From contig NZ_CP039934.1 of assembly GCF_009792295.1 (NCBI RefSeq), positions 310,001 to 374,000 on the forward strand: 64,000 nt of DNA. Direction: 5' to 3'. Under the pieces are notes generated by a model. The model saw only the letters and a program-made list of their open reading frames with translations. It made no database searches and was not told the origin of the DNA. The translations under genes and the position numbers were made by a program. Positions 56,977-64,000 of the stretch are shown here, one piece after another. Source of the DNA: Myroides fluvii. Its GTDB lineage: Bacteria > Bacteroidota > Bacteroidia > Flavobacteriales > Flavobacteriaceae. How positions within the stretch are numbered: the first letter of the stretch is position 1; every line of letters begins with the position of its first letter.

Positions 56977-57584
56977 TGCGAACTTGTTTAATTTTCTGTT
57001 GCAAAGAAATTGCTACTCTTCAAAAAAAATTAAATAAAAAGTAAAAAACTAGATGTAAATATAATTTTACACTTTTATTTTTTGTAAAAAACAGAGATAA
57101 CAATCATAAAAAAACAAAATAAACCACTCAAACACAATTAATTAAGAATTGGACCCATTTCTCTATTTATTTTATTTCAATTCTATACATAAATAGAAGA
57201 AAAAGGTATATTTCTAAAGAAATGAAACAAAAACCTCTTAGAAAAAAATGGGAATTCATCAATTTGCACCCTTCAACGGTATAAAAAAGAAAGTGCAGGA
57301 AAAAAAGTAGTATAATCACATAGTAAATCCTTTCTAAATCTCCCTATATGTGCCATAAGGTATGTCTTCCTGCTTTTCGATTTTTTGTCCCTTGTTGATT
57401 TTTATTTATCCATTGCTTTCAGTCCTACCAGACTTTACGAACGGAGCCTATAGTGCAATAAAAAAGAAGAACAGCGTTCTTCCTTTTTCCATTAAAACTT
57501 ATTTTATTTGACACCGCTAAAGCATTACAGTTGTATTTTTCACCACGATCAAACGGTCAATACAATTAACTTCAAGTGCTTTTC
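56977..57584. other. 608-bp intergenic region
   Basis: AT-rich, with no gene seen. It holds a terminator-like hairpin for the SprF gene (57466-57482) at the right and presumably the promoter of the 295-aa gene at the left; I find no exact TANNTTTG there. Confidence 0.6.
57466..57482 (-). terminator. Terminator-like hairpin after sprF-like gene
   Basis: GAAGAAC and GTTCTTC pair around AGC, followed by a T run on the minus strand. It lies about 100 bp past the stop codon. Confidence 0.7.
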
Positions 57585-58514
57585 TTAAAAAAATCTACGC
57601 GTACTTTTAGTATTAGAATTCCATCGTCCTCCCCAGTCAAAACGCATAAAGAGTTCATGTGTTCCTACATTGTAGTGATTTAATTTTGTCGTATCAAAAT
57701 CATATGCATAACCGATAAACCAATTTGAATCAATTTGAAAGCCTGTTAGAGCACTAAAGGAGGAGTTCCAACGATAAGAAGTACCAATAGTGAATTTCTC
57801 TTGAAACAAGAAATTGGCCGTTACATTCATTTCAGTTTGCCCCTTGCTAATTTTAGATAAAAAGGCTGGTTTTAACAACCAATCAGCCCCTAAGTCAAAG
57901 ATATACCCTCCCATTAAATAGCATACAGGATACTCGCGCATGGTTATTCTTTTTACATCATCGTAATAATCAACAGTAAACATTTGAGGAACTGACAGTC
58001 CTAAATAAGCCAGATCGGAATAAAAATAGGCTCCTGCACCAATATTCGGACTAAATTTATTGCTAAAATCATCGTAATTAAATGGTCCTGCTTGATCATA
58101 AATATTCAGTTTTGAATACGATAAACTCAACAAATTAACATTCCCTTTTACCCCTAAGGCTAGTTTATATACTGCATTTAGATTAACGGTATAAGCTAAA
58201 TCTACGGCAATGTTATTTTCATTCATAGCACCAATATGATCATTGGTAAAATTAACTCCTAATCCCAATTTAGAATTTTGTAGGGGAGTTGTAACTCCAA
58301 GGTTTGCCGTTTTAGGCGCCCCATCAATCCCCATCCATTGATTGCGGTATAAACCAAAAATACTAATCGATTCTCTACTCGCCGCATAAGCGGGATTAAT
58401 TGTTGTTGGATTATACATATATTGAGTATACGTCGGGTTTTGTTGAGCAAAAAGTACCGAACGAAAACCAAATATCAAGAGGCTTACACCTATTCTAGTT
58501 AGTTGTTTTCTCAC
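57585..58514 (-). CDS. PorP/SprF family type IX secretion outer-membrane protein
   Basis: A 309-aa protein with a signal peptide (cleavage near residue 23). Its N-terminus, NPTYTQYMYNPTTINPAYAAS, is the hallmark of the PorP/SprF family. The remainder is beta-barrel-like and includes GFQIDSNWFIGYAYDFDTTK near the C-terminus. SprF-like proteins are needed for surface export of particular T9SS type B substrates in Flavobacterium johnsoniae and usually sit near them. Here a type B substrate (50294-51568) lies in the same-strand series. Confidence 0.9.
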   Translation of the reverse strand: MRKQLTRIGVSLLIFGFRSVLFAQQNPTYTQYMYNPTTINPAYAASRESISIFGLYRNQWMGIDGAPKTANLGVTTPLQNSKLGLGVNFTNDHIGAMNENNIAVDLAYTVNLNAVYKLALGVKGNVNLLSLSYSKLNIYDQAGPFNYDDFSNKFSPNIGAGAYFYSDLAYLGLSVPQMFTVDYYDDVKRITMREYPVCYLMGGYIFDLGADWLLKPAFLSKISKGQTEMNVTANFLFQEKFTIGTSYRWNSSFSALTGFQIDSNWFIGYAYDFDTTKLNHYNVGTHELFMRFDWGGRWNSNTKSTRRFF

Positions 58515-59211
58515 AGATTGTTATATTAAATTAGTTATTTGCAAGGAATAGCCGTTAACGATGGCTCTATTTATACAGGAGTGAACCTCGTGTTGAGAAA
58601 ATCAAGACTTTCCAATCTTGCTTAAGTATCTAGTGGAAATTTCAGAAACAATAGGTCGTTTTCTATGTATCGTACTTTACCTAGGTAAAAGAAGTTTGCC
58701 TATTTCAGGCAAACTTCTAGGAAACAACAGTGTAACTCTTCATGATTTCATTATAATCTCATCTGATTATTCTCTGGAATTGAACAACAGCGCAAACAAA
58801 CTCTTGTTTAATTCCTGTGTTTATTATTTTTTTAAATAGAGAGAACATCAAGAATCAAATAGGAAATCATGTAGTGAACAAATAATACTTTTCTTTTTCA
58901 CAAGGCAAAATTGAAGAAACAACAGACAAAAAAAGGCGTAAAGTGTAAATAAAAAAAATATTAAAATCAAATTAATAAAATAGCAATACCAATTGATCAA
59001 ATATCAAAAGCAAAAAATTAATGCGCTCTTTCTATTAGACTCTAACACATCGTGTAAGAAAAAAATGGCGCGTTGTTGTTCCTTTTTTATTCACAGAACA
59101 ATAATGCTAAACTATCAGGCAAATATTTTAATTTAGCTGTTTATAGCGGAAGTAAAATACATCCTAGATGATTTGTATCCACGCATTCTGTTTTCGAATT
59201 AATCGTGACCT
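58515..59211. other. 697-bp intergenic region with palindromes
   Basis: No convincing gene. A 14-bp palindrome and an adjoining 12-bp hairpin (58676-58718) are listed separately. Promoters for the minus-strand sprF-like gene and the plus-strand Crp/Fnr gene must lie here, but neither is clear. Confidence 0.6.
58676..58718. promoter_or_regulatory. 14-bp palindrome joined to a 12-bp stem hairpin
   Basis: TTTACCTAGGTAAA (58676-58689) is a perfect palindrome. It is followed at once by AGAAGTTTGCCT (58690-58701), a 5-nt loop and AGGCAAACTTCT (58707-58718). Only a short T run (four) follows on the minus strand, so a terminator is possible but not strong. It lies about 160 bp upstream of the sprF-like gene. 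Confidence 0.55.
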
Positions 59212-59796
59212 ATGACTAAAACGACCCTTTTTATAGAACATATAGAACAATTCACTAGGAAACTTTCTTCGAGTGAAATAGCCTCCATTGTCTCTTTTGT
59301 TTCGTTTCAATCTACTGCAAAAAAAACAAATCTTCAGGAAGCAGGGGGGCTTTGTGAATCGATTTACTTTGTTCTTTGCGGTTGTTTGCGGAGTTATTAT
59401 ATCAAAGAGAATGGTACAGAGCAAACTCTTGACTTTGCCATTGAAAAATGGTGGTTAACGGATAACTTGGCTTTTGCAAACCACAGTGCTAGTAATTTTT
59501 GGATTCAAACGGTTGAATCCTCTGATATAGTGAGTATCAGTAGCACAAATTTCACCTCCTTACTTGCTGCCCATCCTGTCGTGGAAACGTATTTTAGAAT
59601 TATGTTCCAAAAAGCGCATGGTGCTGCTCAATATCGATTAAAATTGCTATATGAATACAGTCGTGAGGAATTGTACTTTCACTTTGAAGAGCAGTTTCCA
59701 TCCTTTGTTCAACGTATTCCTCAATATTTATTAGCCTCATATTTGGGCTTTAGCCCTGAGTATTTAAGTGAAATTAAAAAGAAACGCTTTTCTTAA
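59212..59796 (+). CDS. Crp/Fnr-family transcription regulator
   Basis: A 194-aa protein. Residues 10-120 form the cyclic-nucleotide-binding-like beta-barrel (ESIYFVLCGCLRSYYIKENG, TEQTLDFAIEKWW). The C-terminal region ends with an HTH-like segment (RIPQYLLASYLGFSPEYLSE, then IKKKRF). The cAMP-contact Arg-Ser motif of true Crp is not evident, so the ligand is unknown. It is followed by a carboxymuconolactone-decarboxylase-family gene 61 bp downstream on the same strand, probably its target. Confidence 0.86.
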   Translation: MTKTTLFIEHIEQFTRKLSSSEIASIVSFVSFQSTAKKTNLQEAGGLCESIYFVLCGCLRSYYIKENGTEQTLDFAIEKWWLTDNLAFANHSASNFWIQTVESSDIVSISSTNFTSLLAAHPVVETYFRIMFQKAHGAAQYRLKLLYEYSREELYFHFEEQFPSFVQRIPQYLLASYLGFSPEYLSEIKKKRFS

Positions 59797-59857
59797 ACCA
59801 GTTGAAGTTTTCTCACCTGTACTTCTTCTAGCTTTGAGGATATTAAAAAGTTATATC

Positions 59858-60295
59858 ATGACAAAGAGAAAAGCGATTTACAGCGTGGATCCCACAGCAT
59901 ACGACGGAATGCTAAAACTTGAGCAATACCTCAGCGAATCACAACTGACAGCTACCCATAAAGAGCTCATCAAGATACGAGCTTCTCAGTTAAATGGTTG
60001 TGGTTATTGCTTAGACATTCACACCAAAGATGCATTAGCGCATGGAGAATCTGCTAGGCGTTTACTCGTGCTAGCCGGTTGGAGAGAAACAACACTTTTT
60101 ACGGCAGATGAACAACTCATTCTCGCCTTAACAGAAGCCGTTACTTTTATTCACAAAGGTGGGATTAGTGATGAATTATACCAAGAAGCAGCCCAATTGT
60201 TTGGCGAAAAATACCTTGCCCAATTACTCCTGTGTATGGTGACCATTAACGCATGGAATCGCATTGGAATTGCTACCCATCTAAAAGCGAAATAA
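59858..60295 (+). CDS. Carboxymuconolactone decarboxylase family (AhpD-like) protein
   Basis: A 145-aa protein from ATG 59858 (MTKRKAIYSVD); a longer open frame overlaps the upstream gene and has no family likeness in its first 30 residues. The core is LIKIRASQLNGCGYCLDIH, holding the CxxC redox pair and the His that typify AhpD-like members. Such proteins act as alkylhydroperoxidase-type reductants. It is paired with the Crp/Fnr gene, which suggests a regulated stress response. Confidence 0.88.
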   Translation: MTKRKAIYSVDPTAYDGMLKLEQYLSESQLTATHKELIKIRASQLNGCGYCLDIHTKDALAHGESARRLLVLAGWRETTLFTADEQLILALTEAVTFIHKGGISDELYQEAAQLFGEKYLAQLLLCMVTINAWNRIGIATHLKAK

Positions 60296-60360
60296 AGGAT
60301 GGTTATTCGTTTTCGATTACTTATTAAAAAACGTTGACTGTTACTAATTAATGGATATAA

Positions 60361-60392
60361 AAAAAAGCTTGAGTTGGAACTCAAGCTTTTTT
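60361..60392. terminator. Bidirectional terminator
   Basis: AAAAAAGCTTGAGTT and AACTCAAGCTTTTTT are exact reverse complements around GG. It lies between convergent genes. Confidence 0.93.
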
Positions 60393-60439
60393 TTATGGCT
60401 TACAAATAATATATGATTTGACTCATTCACGTTGAATTT

Positions 60440-61264
60440 TCACAAACCGAAATTGTATTTTACTTTCATTCCTAACGTAAACATCCTCAAACTATAGCGA
60501 TTATTTTCGCCAGGTAAACTACTATTCAGCTCTTCTCTTCCTTTATAGGTTAGCACAGATTTACTGCCTTCATCAGTAGAACCTAAATCAAAATCCCCAA
60601 ACAAACCAAAAGCAAGTGCTTGATTATTGGATAAATTATATCTCACTCCTACTTCTGCAAGTATAAAAAACCCATTGTGTAGTTTGAGCTTATCTTCTTG
60701 TTGTTTAGTACCCAGATTACCAAAACCAGCATAGGTCGGATTATGTAATTCAGCATCCCATTGCTCATAGTAGCCACTAGTTTTTATTCCTTCTAAGGTT
60801 AAGGTTGACTTTACTTTAGAATAAATCTGGTATTTGATGCCTGCTGTAGCATAGAGGCGCCATTTTTCACTTCCTAAACTTGGCCCCATATACTGCACTT
60901 TAATAGGAATAGCAAAATAATTCCCACTCAGTTCTTCCTTGAATTTTGCCATTTTATAGCGAAATTCAAATACTGCCCCTTGTGCGTCTATAGACGGACT
61001 AGTCCCTTGATAATCAGAATCTTCTTTAGTAAAACGATATACCCCTGCTTCAAGACCAACACCAAGAGAAATGTTTTGGTGAATTTCTTGCATATACAAA
61101 GCTGAAAAACCAAAGGTAGATCCAGTAGACATCGAAATACTCGGTTGTCTTACCCCAGCCAATCCCCCTAAGGCAGAGATTTCTATTTCTTGCGCCTTTA
61201 CTTGGGGCGCCTGCAGTCCGAGTATCATACTCATCGTCCATCCAATTATTTTTATTGTCTTCAT
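60440..61264 (-). CDS. Outer-membrane beta-barrel (porin-family) protein
   Basis: A 274-aa protein with a signal peptide (cleavage near residue 24, VKAQ). The mature part has alternating beta strands (for example EVGVRYNLSNNQALAFGLFG) and ends in LGMKVKYNFGL. It resembles the PorT/OMP_b-brl family of small barrels. It starts one base after the stop of the large T9SS adhesin gene, so the two are surely co-transcribed and may interact at the surface. Confidence 0.82.
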   Translation of the reverse strand: MKTIKIIGWTMSMILGLQAPQVKAQEIEISALGGLAGVRQPSISMSTGSTFGFSALYMQEIHQNISLGVGLEAGVYRFTKEDSDYQGTSPSIDAQGAVFEFRYKMAKFKEELSGNYFAIPIKVQYMGPSLGSEKWRLYATAGIKYQIYSKVKSTLTLEGIKTSGYYEQWDAELHNPTYAGFGNLGTKQQEDKLKLHNGFFILAEVGVRYNLSNNQALAFGLFGDFDLGSTDEGSKSVLTYKGREELNSSLPGENNRYSLRMFTLGMKVKYNFGL

Positions 61265-61265
61265 T

Positions 61266-64000
61266 TTATTTTTTTACTGCAAATTTGATTGTCTCTCTTT
61301 TTCCATTTAATTCAAAAACAGCTACATACATCCCTCCTTGTATTGTTTGAGGCAAGTAGATCTCTGTTTGCTCTCCTTCTATTGAAAAGGTATGAACTAA
61401 CTGTCCATTTAAATTGAATACTTGCACTGGAATTCCTCTCAATTGAACTCCAGTAACGTGTACTTCTAGGGTTGTTCGTTGTCCCAAGGTCACGGGATTG
61501 GGATACAATTGAATGACTGCTTTTGCAGCGGTTGTCTCTTCCATTGGACAAACGTGAATCTCCTCTCCTTCTGCGGTTTTAACAATTGCGTGATATACAG
61601 CTTTATGATCTAATATGGTCATAGCCCCAGCAGAGTATACTTGCTCTTCTGATATCAAACTTCCATTTTTAAACCACTTAAATCCAACGAAATTGTAACC
61701 GCCATTCGTTTTTGGATTTTTGTTAATCAACAAGGTGTTATTAAACTTTTGTACTGCAACATCGGCAAAGGCAAACGGTTTCTCAACTACAATGACATAA
61801 GTTTCTTTTACTTTTCCATTTTGTGAAACCACAGTGACCATTTGTTTGTAAATACCTGGTTTAGGTACAGCTAGTATAAATGTAGCACTAGGGGTAATTT
61901 GAGCGCCCTCATCTACAGCAATTTTCACCGCTACTGTTGTGCGTAAATCTTCACAACTCATTACATGATAAATTTCACTCTGAGGTTTGGTATACTGTTG
62001 CTCTTCAATCCAGATATCGTGTATCGTGGCATCGTTGTTTACAATGCGCAGTACTCGAGTTACAGCAGTTGCTGGATGATAATTCTTATCTCCTACTTGC
62101 GTTACAGTAACCGTAATTTCCCCTACTTTTTTAAGTGTCACCCAACCTGTTGTACTCACTTCAGCCGCTGATTGAGTACCGGCATAGGTATACGTATATT
62201 GTAAAGGTAAACCCGACGATGTGGCCGCCTGAAGTTGAAAATCTTCACTCTCGTCTAAGATTAGGGTTTCCAATTCATCAAATCGAATTTGTTGATTTGC
62301 CTTTTCTATTTTCAAAATAGCAACTAACTCTGCATTTTGATAGTTGTTTCCACCACTAATTTTTGCTTTAACTTCATAAGCTCCGACCTCTATTTTTCCA
62401 TTGTTGATGTGTTCTACAGTCACTCCTTGTGGCAATGATCCTGAAACAAAAATATACTTCGCAGTGCCGTCATACGTAAATGTTTGTCCTTCAAATTGGA
62501 TGTGTTCAATAGCTGCTTTCCCAATTTTCAAAGTCGCGCGAAGCGTGATATTTTCGTAATCATTCCCTCCTTGAACTACAGCAATAACGGTATAAGTTCC
62601 CACGGCTACCTTGTCATTACCTTGATAGGTTACACTTACACCTTCAGGTAAATTTTGTATCGTAATTTGCTTGGCTGTTCCATCGTAAACGAAAGTAGCA
62701 TCTTCAAATATTAAACCGGATAAAGCATGTCGAATTTGAAGAGTAGCTTCTAGCCTATTGTCTTCGTAGTTTAGTCCACCATGAAGCAATGCTATAGCCG
62801 TATAATCTCCTACCTCTACCTGTTGATTGCCGTCGTACGTTACACTTACTCCTTCCGGAAGTACGCCTGTAATTTCAATGGTCTTAGGTGTGCCATCATA
62901 TAAGAATGATTCATTGACAAATGTGATTCCTCTAATCATTGCTTTGGTAATTTCCAGCGTTCCTACTTCGTATTGAATATTGTAATTCACCGATTCATAC
63001 CCACTTGCTTCAACAGTATATATTCCTACGTTCACGGCGTCTATAGCAGCTCCATCATACTGTAATGTTCCGTGTAATACATTTGCCCCTTCACCATATA
63101 CAAACCCTTGATAAGTTACATTCCAGGTTGTATGTGCTCTTCCGTCATACACCTTCGTTTGATTACTTGGTAAAACCGTCAACGGAGCTCTATCTACATG
63201 CAGCGTAAATCGCACTTCTTCAGCTGGTAAATATTCGGTATTCCCAGCTTGATTAACCAGAACTTCTGTTTCTCCAGCTCCTTTTATCACAATCCTACCT
63301 CCTTCAATCGCAGCAACAGAAGTATCTGTTATTGTATAGGTCAAAGGCAATTGACTTGTGGTTTCACCTACTAGAAACGGAACATCTCCGTATATTTTAT
63401 TGACATCCTCTACCGAAATAACTTGTTCTTTTACCTTAATCGTGGTAAAGTTAATTTTTTGCCATGTAGAACAATTCGCTGCAACACGCACGTAAACGTC
63501 ATACGTTACTTCTGGAGACAATCCTTGTATTTGTTGCGTATTCGTTGCATTTTCTATTAAAGTTCCCTCTCCTTGTACAAATCCTTCTACGCCATATTCT
63601 ATTTCGAAAACAGTAACCGTAGACGCAATTTGTAGCGTTGCTGTTTCCTCTCCAATATGTTCTATATTGAGTTGAACTGGTGGACAGCGCAAAGCTTCAA
63701 TATCAATAATCACTTCTATTTCTCCATATTTTGTGGCATGCTGAACCGCAGTTGCTCTTACTTTTACCACTCCATTAGCCAGAGCAGTAACGAGCCCTTG
63801 TTGATTGACTAATGCAAATTCGGCGCCTTCAACAAGAGACCATGTCACGGTTTGACTTGCTTCAGCTGGGGTTATGTTGGCTAAGAGTTGTATTGTGCCA
63901 TTTTCGGTTGTAATCGCAGCAGGAATATTGTTTTCTGTAATCACGTTTACTGCAGTTATTTCAACAGCAGGACGTTGAATATCTAACGTATAATCCTCTA
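61266..64000 (-). CDS. Large modular adhesin with MBG-type repeats and T9SS type A sorting domain (partial)
   Basis: The reading frame stays open to the right edge, so the start is outside; at least 910 residues are visible. From the visible N-terminal side the order is a Big_2-like Ig domain, an Fn3-like domain (VTYDVYVRVAANCSTW), a beta region, one MBG_2/YDG-type domain (VLPSNQTKVYDGRAHTTWNV), then three tandem MBG-like repeats of about 70 residues (each with F-x-YDGT-x-K and VTY-x-G-like marks), a further Ig-like domain, a Cys-containing beta domain and the T9SS type A C-terminal domain (VIQLYPNPVTLGQ, then GMYVAVFELNGKRETIKF). It would be exported by T9SS and fixed on the cell surface. 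Confidence 0.88.
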   Translation of the reverse strand, partial: EDYTLDIQRPAVEITAVNVITENNIPAAITTENGTIQLLANITPAEASQTVTWSLVEGAEFALVNQQGLVTALANGVVKVRATAVQHATKYGEIEVIIDIEALRCPPVQLNIEHIGEETATLQIASTVTVFEIEYGVEGFVQGEGTLIENATNTQQIQGLSPEVTYDVYVRVAANCSTWQKINFTTIKVKEQVISVEDVNKIYGDVPFLVGETTSQLPLTYTITDTSVAAIEGGRIVIKGAGETEVLVNQAGNTEYLPAEEVRFTLHVDRAPLTVLPSNQTKVYDGRAHTTWNVTYQGFVYGEGANVLHGTLQYDGAAIDAVNVGIYTVEASGYESVNYNIQYEVGTLEITKAMIRGITFVNESFLYDGTPKTIEITGVLPEGVSVTYDGNQQVEVGDYTAIALLHGGLNYEDNRLEATLQIRHALSGLIFEDATFVYDGTAKQITIQNLPEGVSVTYQGNDKVAVGTYTVIAVVQGGNDYENITLRATLKIGKAAIEHIQFEGQTFTYDGTAKYIFVSGSLPQGVTVEHINNGKIEVGAYEVKAKISGGNNYQNAELVAILKIEKANQQIRFDELETLILDESEDFQLQAATSSGLPLQYTYTYAGTQSAAEVSTTGWVTLKKVGEITVTVTQVGDKNYHPATAVTRVLRIVNNDATIHDIWIEEQQYTKPQSEIYHVMSCEDLRTTVAVKIAVDEGAQITPSATFILAVPKPGIYKQMVTVVSQNGKVKETYVIVVEKPFAFADVAVQKFNNTLLINKNPKTNGGYNFVGFKWFKNGSLISEEQVYSAGAMTILDHKAVYHAIVKTAEGEEIHVCPMEETTAAKAVIQLYPNPVTLGQRTTLEVHVTGVQLRGIPVQVFNLNGQLVHTFSIEGEQTEIYLPQTIQGGMYVAVFELNGKRETIKFAVKK

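Noticed and set aside
58618..58839. 73-codon open frame in the gap before the Crp/Fnr gene
   Set aside because: Overlaps strong palindromes, has no family likeness and no ribosome-binding site I trust.

Overview
The window looks like chromosome of a low-GC member of Flavobacteriaceae (Bacteroidota); Myroides is possible, but nothing here proves the genus. The evidence is a set of type IX secretion (T9SS) substrates with both kinds of C-terminal sorting domain, a PorP/SprF protein, a CarboxypepD_reg/TonB receptor, DUF5686 and DUF4265 proteins, and promoters that fit the Bacteroidota pattern TTTG-N18/19-TANNTTTG (clear examples before fabV, trxB and the tRNA-Val array). I saw no insertion sequence, prophage, CRISPR array or attachment site. 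Genes are densely packed, mostly on the minus strand, and separated by strong hairpin terminators.

Layout. 1-2.8 kb: tail of a YpfJ-type zinc metallopeptidase, a membrane protein, a microsatellite-rich gap, and the ComM/YifB ATPase. 3-8.9 kb: a complete tripartite RND efflux operon (adaptor, permease, outer-membrane factor). 9-10.7 kb: a TPR protein and a DUF4265 protein. 10.8-17.1 kb: argS followed by two SGNH hydrolases and an MBOAT acyltransferase, which I read as an envelope-glycan O-acetylation unit; one hydrolase carries an internal LysM domain. 17.3-20 kb: first pair of AraC-type regulators with membrane segments. 20.7-23.2 kb: a secreted DUF11-like protein, a PH-domain membrane protein and five tandem tRNA-Val(TAC) genes. 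23.2-32 kb: folC, anmK, acyl-CoA dehydrogenase, TonB, a hybrid histidine kinase and fabV. 32.2-34.3 kb: second AraC-type pair. 35.2-40.3 kb: M23 peptidase, TonB-dependent receptor and an EF-hand-like lipoprotein. 40.7-43 kb: a coiled-coil protein, zapA, a 6S RNA and rny. 43-50 kb: xerD, an outer-membrane barrel, aroQ, a DUF5686 protein, an ABC ATPase and trxB.

50.3-58.5 kb is the most distinctive part. It is a same-strand locus that starts with a SprF-like protein, then two secreted proteins sharing an N-terminal motif, a phage-CI-like HTH protein preceded by a 28-bp dyad, a third pair of membrane AraC-type proteins with degenerate C-termini, and a protein with the type B (gliding-motility) T9SS sorting domain. 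It could be a regulated T9SS surface-structure cluster. 59-64 kb: a Crp/Fnr regulator with a carboxymuconolactone-decarboxylase-family partner, then a large T9SS type A adhesin that runs off the right edge and is followed by a beta-barrel protein.

Across the window the recurring themes are cell-envelope function (efflux, glycan acetylation, TonB uptake, T9SS surface proteins) and membrane-anchored transcription regulators arranged in tandem pairs.
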